From NCBI GenBank assembly GCA_023213395.1, contig CM041465.1, forward strand, positions 129,649,741 to 129,713,740: DNA of 64,000 nt, in the 5' to 3' direction. The notes under the pieces are model-generated. The model saw nothing but the letters and a program-made list of their open reading frames with translations, had not been told where the DNA came from and did not search any database. Of this stretch, positions 21,939 to 32,499 are shown one piece after another (positions within the stretch are counted from its first letter, which is position 1; each line of letters starts with the position of its first letter). The DNA comes from Cycas panzhihuaensis (lineage: Eukaryota; Cycadophyta). The translations under genes were made by a program, and so were the position numbers.

Positions 21939-23903
21939 GTATGTTCAGTGAATTATTCATCCTTTTCTCTAGGGTGTAGTACCATATATTTATTTCTCAA
22001 ATGGGTAAATCATCAAATTATAATAGATATGAATACTTGCAGAGTTCTAGGGGATGCCTGAAGTGTAGTTTGTCTTGGAATCCATTGCCTAGATTTTGCT
22101 TCTAGGATGATTGAGGAGTGCTTAAGAAATACTGGATGCTTTCCAGCTCCTTTGTTTAGGCTTTTGCATTGACTAGCGGGATCAATGTACATGTATCCGT
22201 GGGATGCTTTTGCTATCTTTTGCAGCAGTCCTCGCAGGCCACATAATAACCGTATGCCTCATTGTTTGAAGATGACTTAGTATAGGATCAGATACAGCTG
22301 CTAATGCTGAAATGCTGAAGACAGAATAGCGATCCAAATGTCTGGTATTGGAATTTCTGTATGAATATCATGTGCCAGATTCCAGTTCCATCAGCACATA
22401 CATTTGTTCAATTTCCTGTTTTATTTATGTACATTGATCATTTCCTTAATGCTTTGTAATTTGTTGCTCAATTTCATTTGTGTTGGGATCTCTAATGGGT
22501 TACATTTTCTGGAGTCTTAAGCAGTGTTTGTAGTTCTCAATTTCCTGAATAATTGTATGAATGGGATTCCATCCTATATAGGATGCTTGTTTGCATTTAT
22601 ATGATCTGGAAAGTCATTTTCTTCAAGTTGTCCATTTGATGTGGGATACCAAATCATATGGATGGAATCTTAATTGAATTAATTTATTCCTTGCCATTTG
22701 AGTAAGGGTTGGAGAGCCTTCTATATCAGTGATGAACAAAACCAATTAGTTTTAGACAGACAGATGACCTTTTATGTGCATGCATTGTTCTTGTGCCCTT
22801 GCCAAGGATTATGTGATTAAACAGCTGGAGCCACAAGGAGCAATACAAAATGCTCTATAAGATATCTTCACGTGAAATATCTCAGTTGAATGCCACAGTT
22901 TGCTTTTAGGCAAGAAATAATTTCAGTTCTAAGTGGGACAGACTCCACAGCCACAGTCCAATTTAATTTTCCACATTCTAGACTGCTAGCTTTTTATGTG
23001 CTATTATTTATTCTCAAAGTCCAGGGGAAAGTTGAGCAAATCCGGTCAGGCAGCTACTAGTCATTCACGAAGTTATATAATGTCTACAAACTACCATGAA
23101 TGCTTAACACGACAGCTAAAGAAACTGGATATGGCAGCATGTGAAAAGGGAGTGCCTGAAGCATCTCCAATTAAAACCCATTGAGTTAGAGATTAGATAA
23201 AACGATAACATGATTTGATGTCTGCGAATACAATACAAAATAAGATATATTCTTGAGGACTTGTAACCAGGCTCCACATCTCAACGGTCATGCTGTCCAA
23301 CGGGTGCGACGACAGCTGCAAGTCACATGGTGCACCACATGAGGCACATATAACTAGGAGATGTATCCCAAGATGGTGCATGCCAGTTAATATACCGTAG
23401 AGGCCTCATGTATCATCCTGCCCACTGTATCAGAGATCTCTGTGACTCATCCTCTTCCTCTCTCTGTTAACTTTAACTTAACCTGTTTTCCATGGTAATG
23501 GCATTTCAGCAACTAGCGCACACCTAATGCTATGATTTGGGGTGAGCACACCTCAAAGATGAACTGTGGTTGCTGATCAGAAGCAAATAACACACAAGGT
23601 TCGAGGGAAGACAGCATATCAGGTGTTGGGAAGAGAAACGAGAGAGTGCTTTTTCAAAATCTTTCTTCCTTTCTGTTTTATTATGAAATGCAAATGCACT
23701 TCTATGATAAGAGAAAGCAGTTTAAGTAGTTACTAGCCCTATTTAACTTTTCACTAATCAACTCTAACTAGCTGAGATTATCCTGAATCTAACCGAAGAA
23801 CCTTAATCTAGTCATGTTAACCCAATTAGGCATTACATTAAAGCGTGGGCTTTCTTTGACTATAACTTAAATATGGAGGTCTAAAAAGTAACTAGCTCTA
23901 TGA
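21939..23903. other. sequence downstream of PLD exon c, no gene recognised
   Basis: It starts with a good donor GTATGT, so the first part is intron. I looked for the next expected PLD zeta exon (CRFLEV-like, the start of the PH region) and did not find it here or further right. Open stretches (e.g. 22996-23184) show no family motif. The part from 23530 has an LTR-like look, but no partner was found. Confidence 0.5.
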
Positions 23904-24323
23904 TGAGGCTCATTCACACAGTTTTGGGTTATGTTTATGAGCCCCCTTTGTACTTTGATGTGTTTTTTGTGAAGTACGCACGTAGACATATATTAATTAA
24001 TTTAGGTCATCATTGTAAAGGTAACCTAAGCTAATAACTATAGGTTTACCTAATTAATTAAATGAGCCTATTCTTAGCATTAGGGTTTTTAGGAGTTTTT
24101 GTGTAAAGGTGTGCCTCTCCATCCATTTGTACATTCTAAATCTTGTGCACTCTACTCTTCTTCTCTTCTCATGAGATTAATTTGATATTATTTTAAGGCG
24201 CTTTTTCATACGAGTCTGGTTGAAGAAAATCCTAGTGTCCAACATCTTGTTTAGTGTGAATTCTCCCTTCAAGTTTCTGCATGCACAGGATTTTCACATA
24301 TTTCACATGGAGAATCTATATCA
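23904..24323 (+). repeat. left LTR of the non-autonomous element
   Basis: It matches 25729-26145 over its whole length, including the core AGGTAACCTAAGCTAATAAC (24020-24039 and 25842-25861). Confidence 0.75.
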
Positions 24324-24415
24324 ATTGGAATTTGGCATCAATCACCATCACGTCCATGGTGTGCACATCAACAAGAGTATCAGTAATAGATACAACAACT
24401 ACGGTTAGTCTAGGG

Positions 24416-25226
24416 TGTTGGGGCATAAATTGATCATATGGCTGTTGGAAGACCAGAGGTAGGCTGGATAACCTGAGATGTGCAGGTACGGACCGTACGC
24501 ACAAGGCGAAACAGTGGAAAAACCAGCATTCTAGGTACGTATGACAGGTGCGTGCACAGGCGGGTATGTAACGAGATACGTGCCGGTGAGCGAAACTAAG
24601 CAGGCGATGCGCACGATGCGACGGGACGGTGGAAGCACAGGGGCGCTGACATACGTGCAGACGTACGAATGAACATGAAGACATTAGTTAAGTGTATAAC
24701 TAATGATTAAGGAAAGAATGCGCATGATGAAGAATGCGGTTGTAATGACGATCATAACCCTTGACCAAAAAGGTACAAAGAGGCACATTTAAGGAAATGC
24801 GCATGGACCATTCGGTTAGGGTGAGGCCGAATATTCGAGAGTGCGCAATGGTACGGATGCCGACGCATGACAAGCGATTGAGCGGTGTTTATTGATAAGT
24901 ACCATCCGGAGTGCATGTATGAGAAAGAGTGTATCTTTGTTGGAATGCAGGGAATGCATTCCGACCCTACGTGTAATTGAACTTATTACTTAATGGAAAG
25001 AAGAGTTACGTGGAAAACTGTGTATTCTCTGTGTTTATAAGGATGAAGTGCTGAATATGTGTTGATTTACGTCTGTCTTGTGTACTATTGTGATATAATT
25101 CTGTGAATAATCTGTGGAATGTATGTGAATAACCATGTTGATAGTATCCTAAACTAGACTATAGCCTGTGTAACTTTGACAAGTTCACTGTTCCCACAAG
25201 TGCAGTGGGAACAACCTCAGTCAACA
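24416..25226. mobile_element. solo LTR, CpG-rich, nested in the non-autonomous element
   Basis: This 811-bp block has inverted ends TGTTG/CAACA and near-identical flanks TAGGG (24411-24415) and CAGGG (25227-25231), one transition apart. It carries a TTTATAAGGATG promoter-like box near 25036. Base composition differs sharply from the neighbours: 24480-24870 is full of CG words (GCGCACGATGCGACGG), which are depleted elsewhere. This fits a solo LTR formed by LTR-LTR recombination. No second copy is in the window, so family and orientation stay unknown. Confidence 0.62.
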
Positions 25227-25710
25227 CAGGGCTTTAAACTTCATCGCCTTCTCAAGACTTGTTTGTCAATACTCTTTCATTTGTGGCATCTTCATCATCA
25301 AGAGGTATGTAGGAGGATTTTTACCCTTGTGGTTTAGCTTCTATACTTCCATCCTCTCTAGATTCTCTTGTAGTACATGCCATTGGTCCTGGTCTTAAGT
25401 AGGGAAGAGGCCCTATCATATTGCTCTTGTTCTATAGGCAGATAGCTCCCACTTTCCTCTACTATCTGACACGATCCTCCAACTTCGTACATGTGGTCGA
25501 TAGCAACAATCAATGATCTATTTGGTGGGTACATGAGGTAGCTTGTTTTTGCACGCTAAATGGTTCTCTCAAGTAGCTTTGCATCTCTACTTTCCCCATC
25601 AACTATTGTTTAAGAGCATTTGACACCAAGGTTCTGAGCATCTAGCTTGTTCATATACAGATACAAGTTTTGACCTTCTTGGTGCCTCGAAAGTGGGGAT
25701 ACTTTCCTCC

Positions 25711-25728
25711 AAAGTAGGGAGGAAATAA
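25711..25728 (+). promoter_or_regulatory. polypurine tract of the non-autonomous element
   Basis: AAAGTAGGGAGGAAATAA abuts the right LTR at 25729. It is 15 of 18 purines and sets the plus orientation. Confidence 0.6.
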
Positions 25729-26145
25729 TGAAGCTCATTCACATGATTTTGGGTGATGTTTGTGAGCCCCTTTGTACTTTTATGTACATCTTGGAAAGTA
25801 CACACATACACGTATTAATTAATTTGCCTCATCATTGTAAAGGTAACCTAAGCTAATAACTATATTTTTGCCTAATTAATTAAGTGAGGCTATTTTTAGC
25901 ATTAGGGTCTTGAGGAGTTTTTGTATAAAGGTGCATTCCTCCACCCATTTATACATTTTGAATCTTGTGTGCTCTTCTCTTCTTCTCCTCTCATGAGTTC
26001 AATTTGATATTTTTTTAAGGCACTCATTCATTCAATTTCGGTTGAAAAAAATCCTAGTGTCCATCATCTCGTTTGGTGTGAATTCTCCTTTCAAGCTTCT
26101 GCATGCATTGATTTTTCACGTATTTCACACAAAGAATCCATCTCA
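25729..26145 (+). repeat. right LTR of the non-autonomous element
   Basis: This is the direct partner of 23904-24323, 417 bp against 420 bp, ending CCATCTCA. Confidence 0.75.
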
Positions 26146-26218
26146 CTCAACCTAATATGGATTATAAAACATTTATGGTGCATGATATACATGATAGAGT
26201 TTATCAATTCTTACATTT

Positions 26219-27480
26219 TTAAAGAGGAATTGTTCCCAATTTCATGGACTCTGTTAGATGTGAAAGATGTGGTCTAGGATGTGGCTTAAGAGAACCATGC
26301 CATGTTCTAGTATTTACCGGATTTGAATTCGTATGATTTGTCCTCGTACCAAGAAGTGTGTCTAGTGAATCAAGAAATGAAGAGTCTTGCATGATGGCCA
26401 TTTGCTACCTATAGAAGGTAGTTGCTAATGGGAGAACCTTTGGGGTTTTGTGGGTGTTCATAGATTGGGATTCATATCGTGTCTTGAAGAGTGGGTACCC
26501 TACGAATGTTATGGAAGAATCACATGGAGTAGAGTTAAGCTAATTAGTCCCTTTCTCAATGTGATGTGTAGTAGCTTGTACTAGGGGCAAACCTATTGGA
26601 AACTCAAGAATACTTGCACCCATAACCTCGGATGAATGTGCAAGAGTGGAAGCTATTTGCTCCCTTTGTACACTCTTCACCAAGGTGTGAAGGAAAACTT
26701 GTGATTTCTCTTTTTGTTTATGTGTGGGGGATGTAGATATCATTGGTGGTGTAGATTGCATTATAGAGTGGCATGGCAAAGAGAGAGGTTCCTTGGACAA
26801 AGCGGTATCCAACATGGAATTTGTGAGGAGTTGATGTTGCCAAAAGATGGGAGACTATGGAGTCCATCTTTGAGATGGCTTTCGTATGTTGTAGGAGATG
26901 GCAGGTGGTTGTGTCTGAAGTTGAGGTGATGCACCATTGATCTCCTATGGTGTAAACGGTTGAGTAGAAGGCACCCTTTGCTCTTGTGGGTTTGATGAAG
27001 GTGTAGTTTTCTATTAATGAAGCAAGGGTTGCTCTTGTTGACACGATTGTTGCTATAATAATGTTGACAGAAAAATTGATTAGAGAATTGGTTCTATAAT
27101 GCGTAAAGATGCCACAAAAGTAGGGGCACTAACAATGGCGACAACTAGTTGTATGTGTGGCAAATGCCCTATAATCGAAGGTGTTGAATAATAGACCTAT
27201 GAGCCAACAATATGAATGGCATTGGGCTATTACTAAACTTGCATTTGTTGAAACGTGTTCATCATGGTAGTCACTAAATTCATTTGGAATGCTTGCCTCA
27301 TTTTCCATCTTTCTTGTTCTCGTCTCTTATGCTTCTTATCTTGCTTTAAGAATTTTGCTAAGAGAACTCAAGTAGAGGGGCTCAGTTGAGACTTGAAAGG
27401 ATCCATAAGGACTAGATCTTTGTTGTCATTAGATATGTCCCACTTTACACCCATGATTAAATCTTCGTCATTTATCATAT
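26219..27480 (-). pseudogene. decayed minus-strand coding segment of unknown family
   Basis: Minus-strand translation begins near 27480 with a block like DLIMGVKWDISNDNKDLV and DPFKSQLSPS. A basic coiled-coil-like segment follows (KQDKKHKRREQERWKMRQAFQ, then MNTFQQMQ), and then a long Ser/Thr/Pro/His-rich part open in pieces (27044-26718, 26815-26540, 26401-26219) with frame changes. The layout of a basic coiled coil plus a low-complexity tail recalls retrotransposon gag proteins, but there is no knuckle, protease or RT, so I do not assign it. Confidence 0.35.
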
Positions 27481-27759
27481 GGGTCCCACTTTACATCCAT
27501 GCTTGTGCTATGTTCTAAAACCCATGAAATATTTTATGAATCGCCAAGTGCTTCATATAGTTAAGGCTTGTTGCTTTTTACATGTGCCTTAAAATAATCC
27601 ACTTTATGAAAGCAATTATTAAAAGTTCTCATTCTTTATGGAAATATAATATCGTGAAGAAGAACCATTTTTATGAGCGTATACAAGTTCATAAGTGTAG
27701 GTCTTAATCCTTAGGTCAACTTTTTTTGCCTAAAATACATCAAAACACTTTAGATTGTA

Positions 27760-28375
27760 ATTTTCATTTTTTCAATTGAAAGAAGAATATTCTATTTTTT
27801 GAAACAAAATATTTCAAACTTGATTTTTTTTCCTTGGACCTTAATTTGTATAGGACATCAAAATGTTTTGTGTTAGTGGGCCATGCATGGGCATTCATGC
27901 AATTTGTAGATACTCGTGAAGGTAGCCCAAATGGGTAGACTATGGAAATATTCACGCGCTCTATGAAGCAGTGATCTCCTATAGGGTATTATGGAGAGAG
28001 CTTGGAAAGCAAAAGAACCTCATGCTTAGTATTTGTAATAGCCTTTAAATGCAAAACATAATCATTTGTAAAATGAAAATCCCGCCATTGAGAGGTGCCA
28101 TAAAGTAAAGCAATCCATTTCACTAAGGTCAAATTAGCCGTAGCCTTCAAAATATAACCAAATCCACTTGCAACAATTACGAAAGGAGAGGGAGCAAGAG
28201 GGTAGCCTTTCTCAATAAATCTATGAACTTGAATTTTTTAATATATGCTCCATTTATACTCACTACTACACTAGCATGTTTAAAAAAAGAAAGTAAAATC
28301 CTTTTAAATTTATCACCAAAGCTGACTAAGGCCAACTCTAAGTCCATAAAATCCTACTCTATTTGATGTTTTTTC
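27760..28375 (-). pseudogene. LINE (non-LTR) reverse transcriptase remnant
   Basis: Reading leftwards from 28375, the minus strand gives a block like DFMDLELALVSFGDKFKRI and ASVVVSINGAYI. After a frame change come GYPLAPSPFVIVASGFGYIL, a block ending KGI-like WIALLYGTSQWRDFHF, the decayed A-D-D position (FTNDYVLHLK), and YPFGLPSRVSTN. These correspond to plant L1-type RT motifs (V-INGS, RQGCPLAP-LF, FADD, F---SGL-IN). The catalytic Asp pair reads N-D. It lacks the endonuclease domain and poly(A) end. Confidence 0.68.
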
Positions 28376-29027
28376 AAAATACAATGGCACTATCAAAGTG
28401 TTTTGATTTGACCTTATTGCTCAATCGATACTTTCGTAAGAAGTAAGCAAGTTTTCCAGTAAATATCTTCCTTTTATAAACCCTATATGCTCTACTCAAG
28501 TTGTATCATCAAGTATCTTGTTTATCTTCTTGCAAGGACTTTTGTTAAAATTTTGTATGGAACATTCAAAGGAGTTGCAACATTCCTATTCCCTTGTTCT
28601 AGTTGACTTCAATTATGGTATTTTACTTCTATTTAAGGCCGACTTTAGGATGTTTTCCTGGTTGACCTCTATGTGTATTTCTAGCCGACTTCCATCTCTA
28701 TCTTAATCGAGTTCCTTAAGCTCAATCTCACCACCTATTTATAAGGATCCTTGGCCTCTCCTAGGAATATTGTTGTGGATTGTGACTGCTAAATTTTCGG
28801 CCTTTAAGGTTGTAGTATTTGGAGGGAATCTTGCCTCAAAGAGGAAGCAAAACGTCAGGTACTTATTCATAAGTTATATTTCTTGTTTATTGTATTTTAA
28901 AGCATTATTGAGTTCATATTCAAAGGATCTCGTGTATTACCAATTATTAGATAAATCTTTCGCTTTATTGGTAGATTTTTGTGTTATCTTCTCTTTTCTA
29001 TTATTTTCTATCTACGGTCTTGCTTCA
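28376..29027 (+). repeat. presumed 5' LTR of element D
   Basis: The stretch before the D primer site ends CTTGCTTCA and should be its 5' LTR. The left limit cannot be fixed because no 3' LTR of D was found. Open stretches here (28518-28706, 28770-29051) have no recognisable motifs. Confidence 0.4.
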
Positions 29028-29029
29028 AG

Positions 29030-29041
29030 TGGTATTAAAGC
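29030..29041 (+). promoter_or_regulatory. primer binding site of element D
   Basis: TGGTATTAAAGC stands two bases after the LTR end. It has the same A-G spacer as the site of the related element I (AGTGGTCTCAGAGC on minus). Confidence 0.65.
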
Positions 29042-29195
29042 TTCATTTTAAAGCCATCCTGAGGGTAATCTCTATTTTAGAAAGAGAAAAAATTGAAGGA
29101 GATTTTTGATCTTTCCCTCCCCCCTCCCCAATCACAACTTTTCTCCTTTTCCCTAAATGAAATAAAGATTAAGAAAGACTCTCCAACAAAATAAA

Positions 29196-30410
29196 ATGAT
29201 GAACATTCAGTTAGTCTCAATAGCAGACGTAGACAAAAGGGTTGATTAGTTAAACGATAAGATAACCACTTTGTCTGCTCATTTTGAAAATAACCTCCAA
29301 AAACTCAACACTTCATTAGAAAACATAAATAGGAGATTAAACTTTACTAAAGAGGAAGGAGGATCTTCAGGAGATGATAGGTTCCAAGAAGAGGAGGACT
29401 AGAGGGAATTCGATGAAATATTTTGCAAACCCAAAGGTCCAAGGGATCACCAACACAGGAATCCGAGGAATTTTGAACATGGATATGGTCTCAAAGGAAC
29501 TAAATGTTTTTTGGAAAAAATTGACCCTAACAAATCAAGGGACATTTATAGCTGGTTACTTTAAATGGAAGCCTACTTTCAGGCATATGACCTATCCGAC
29601 AAGGAGAAGCTCCTAGTAACTTTCCTTCATCTATATGGCAAAGCACTTCAATGGTTCAAATGGTGGAAAAAGATTCCTAATGGAAACACAAACGATTAGG
29701 ACTCCCTAAAAGGAGCACTAATAGAGTACTATGAAGAAACCTGGAACACATAGTACTTCGCCCGGTTTACTTTATTACAACAGACAGGCTCAGTTCAAGC
29801 ATACACAAAACAATTTCAAAACTTACAAAGCTTAATTCCCATAACCCTTCCAAGAAACCTTATTATCGAAACTTATGCTGGGGAACTCAAAAGGAAACAT
29901 CAAATGCCACATTAAGACATTAGGGGTAGCCATAAAAAGGGATGCCATCTGCTTTGCAAGAAACATTGAAGCAGAATATAGGTAGACCAGAACCAACTAT
30001 ACTTGACGAAACGAACTGAACTTCTATCAAAACCCTAGCTCCGAACCCAACTGGACTAGATTAGGCATAAAAATTGAGCCTCCCCTAGTGGAAAAGGACA
30101 GTAGTGAAACAACAAAAGTATATAGGGAAGACCACATAAGGTGGGGAACTTGTTTCAAGTGCGGAGGAAAATGGAATCAAGACCATCAGTTCCCCTCTAA
30201 GAAGGTATTTATGATCAACAACGAAGATATGGGCATCCCAACAGAAGAAGAAGAAGATGAGCATCTAGATGAAGCTGATGAAATGGAAGCTAATGACCTC
30301 CCTATTACAGATACAAAGCATGTACAAATATGTCTACAGACCATCACATGTGAAGCCAATGATCCCAAAACCTATGATTCCAAGGAAAAATTAAGGGATC
30401 CCTTGTAGCC
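29196..30410 (+). pseudogene. gag: Ty3/gypsy gag (element D)
   Basis: From ATG 29196 the reading gives MMNIQLVSIADVDKRVD, a coiled-coil-like helix, the Retrotrans_gag core (PNKSRDIYSW, YDLSDKEKLLVTFLHLYGKALQWFKWW, VQAYTKQFQNLQSL) and a knuckle-like CFKCGGKWNQDHQF at about 30151-30192, followed by KKVFMIN and an acidic linker. The knuckle ends in Phe where Cys is expected. Many stops (e.g. TAG and TGA at Trp positions) and several frame changes occur. The same order of motifs occurs in minus-strand element I, so D and I are one lineage. Confidence 0.82.
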
Positions 30411-31438
30411 ATCCTCATAAATAGCAGGAGTACCCACAATTTCATCAATAAGCCCATGGTTGAAAAATTAGGCCTACAAATTCAAACATTAGATACTTTT
30501 TAAGTTGCTGTTGCAAATGGAAAAATAATGACTTGTGGAGGGTTTTGTCCAAAAGTAAGCCTGCGAATTAAGAATTCCGCACCAACAACTTGTATGTTTG
30601 CTATGCTGATAGGAGGAGTTGATGTAGTACTCAGTATCTAATGATTACAAACATTAGGATTTATCACCACCAATTATAAAACCTAATACATGAGTTTCAA
30701 ACAAAAAGATCGCACATACCGTTTACATGCACCGTCCACACCTCTCACCCAAATTAGTGACCTCATGCCAAATGGAGAAGATCTTAAGGAAAAGCCCTAT
30801 TGCATATATAATGACATGTTACAAGCTTGCGATAGAAGATGTACCAACAAAAGTACAAACCATCATAGACCAATACAATAGGGTTTTTGAAGAACCATAG
30901 GGCTTGCCTCCAAATCGAGGTTGCCAACATTCCATCGAGCTAGTGCTAGCAGCAGTGCCGGTCAATATTCACCCTTACCACCATCCTTATCATCTCAGGA
31001 GGGCGATTGAACAAATTACCAAGGAACTATTATAGAAAAACTACATCTTGACTAGTACCAGTCCTTTTGCATCACTAGTAATATTAAATTACAAAAAGTA
31101 TGGTTCCTGCTGGATGTGTGTTGACTATCAAGGATTGAACAAAGTTATGGTAAAGAACTGCTACCCTATACCTCGAATTGATAATCTACTAGACGAAATG
31201 CATGGAGCAAGATATTTTTCAAAGATTGACCTCCGATTAGGATATTACCAAATCCGTATGAAGGAAGAAGATGTGTACAAAACAGCTTTTCGTACACATG
31301 ATGGTTTATTTAAATTCAAGGTCATGCCGTTTAGCCTAACCAACGTCCTGACAACCTTTCAGAGTACGATGAATACAATATTCAAACCTATTCTATGTAA
31401 GTTCATGCTTTGTTTTTTCGACGATATCCTAATATACA
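30411..31438 (+). pseudogene. pol: gypsy protease and reverse transcriptase, part 1 (element D)
   Basis: The protease shows ILINSRSTHNFINKPMVEKLG (usual D-S/T-G replaced by N-S-R), then TTCMFAMLIGGVDVVLS. RT is open from 31048 to the insertion point: SPFASLVILNYKK, CVDYQGLNKVMVKNCYPIPRI, ARYFSKIDLRLGYYQIRM and FFDDILIY, the last being the YxDD-type active site. Element E interrupts immediately after the active-site strand. The reading resumes at 38132 in a compatible frame once E and one copy of the TSD are disregarded. Confidence 0.88.
31434..31438. repeat. target site duplication of element E (left)
   Basis: ATACA lies directly before the E LTR and is repeated at 38127-38131. Confidence 0.92.
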
Positions 31439-32467
31439 TGATCCGAATTTGAATGGAAAAGTAAAGACTTAATCCAATCAAAACAAATTCTGGACAAATT
31501 TACAATAATGTTACATTAATTTGAAAATATTTAAAAATTTCCTTACAAAATTCCTTATGTTTGTGTTCTATTGAGTATGCATAGGACTGCTACAGCAAGT
31601 TGGGAGAGAAGAAGTGAGTGCTGGGCACATTTCGGGCTGCTACACGCTCTTTGGATTCATTACCAATGAACTGCGTGAGAAGTTTTGGTTGTTGTTCAAG
31701 CAAAAACCCTTTTCTTGGAGAAGATTTCCGCCAGCGTCTCTTCCTTGGACTGCTACGGCTGGTCTTTTCTTCCCTTGGCTGCAACGACGCCTTCTTGGGC
31801 TCCTTCACTACCCCCACGAATAGATCTGGGCACTTTTCTGTTGCCCATTTTGTCTGTTTTCTTCTTGCTCTTTCTTCTGTTTTCTCCTATGCAGTTTTCC
31901 CGTCTTGGAGCAGTTCTTCTTTTTGGAAAGTTATTTTACATTAACTCCCCTTGAATCTTGCTCCTCTTACTGCGTTTACGGCTGTTGGGTGTCCTTCCCT
32001 TTTTTCCTTGAAGAAATTCTGCCATTTAAAACCCTGTTTGCGCATAACGGTTTTCCCATTTTAGTTTTTTCAACGAACTCTTGAATGGTTGAAAAAACTA
32101 ACTTAAATCTGTTTATTAAAGGGTTTTCTCTCTTCTATTGTGTAGAGGACACGTATAAAAATGTCCTAAAATTTCGTGTGTAACAGACTCCTTTTTCCCT
32201 GTCAAAATCGCTGCCGTTTTTCCGTTTTCCGTTTTCTGTTTTCCGCATTGGTTGCACTTACAGTCCGCACTGGTTGCACTTGTAGACCACTCGGTTGCAC
32301 TTGGTTGTACTTGTAGACCATTCGATTGCACTTGGTTGCACTTGTTTTTGCATTTTTTAAGCATCTCAATGGTATTTGTTTACTAAATGAAGGTTACAAA
32401 CATGAAAAATAAGTATAACAAGGCATTTTAAAAAGTATTATGAAATTAAAGATCCAAAAACGGATCA
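31439..32467 (-). repeat. 3' LTR of element E (left in window)
   Basis: This 1029-bp LTR is bounded by TGATCCG...CGGATCA inverted ends. It holds a short tandem series of GGTTGCACTTGTAGACCAC-like units at 32247-32348. Confidence 0.94.
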
Positions 32468-32469
32468 GA

Positions 32470-32486
32470 ACTCCCCTTTTTTTAAG
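32470..32486 (-). promoter_or_regulatory. polypurine tract of element E
   Basis: On the minus strand, TTAAAAAAAGGGGAG lies a few bases before the 3' LTR. Confidence 0.8.
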
Positions 32487-32499
32487 CAGTTCATGGCCT

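Larger units (their letters stand above)
23904..26145 (+). mobile_element. small non-autonomous LTR element
   Basis: Two direct repeats of about 420 bp (23904-24323, 25729-26145) begin TGA-GCTCATTCACA and end in CA. They flank about 1.4 kb of non-coding DNA, more than half of which is a later solo LTR. A purine tract (AAAGTAGGGAGGAAATAA) directly precedes the right repeat, as a polypurine tract should for plus orientation. No clear primer site or TSD was found, and no gag or pol is present, so it would depend on proteins from other elements. The repeats differ at many sites, so it is old. Confidence 0.68.

Noticed and set aside
22996-23184. Possible next PLD zeta exon
   Set aside because: The translation lacks the expected C-R-F-L-E-V start and any PH-domain pattern.
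24316-24684. 122-codon minus ORF rich in Cys, His and Arg
   Set aside because: It crosses the boundary of the solo LTR (24416), so it cannot be an old gene; a chance ORF in CpG-rich DNA.
31614-31954. Overlapping ORFs in the E LTR, repeated at 37333-37776
   Set aside because: They fall wholly within the LTR and appear in both copies, as the repeat predicts. No known LTR-encoded protein fits.
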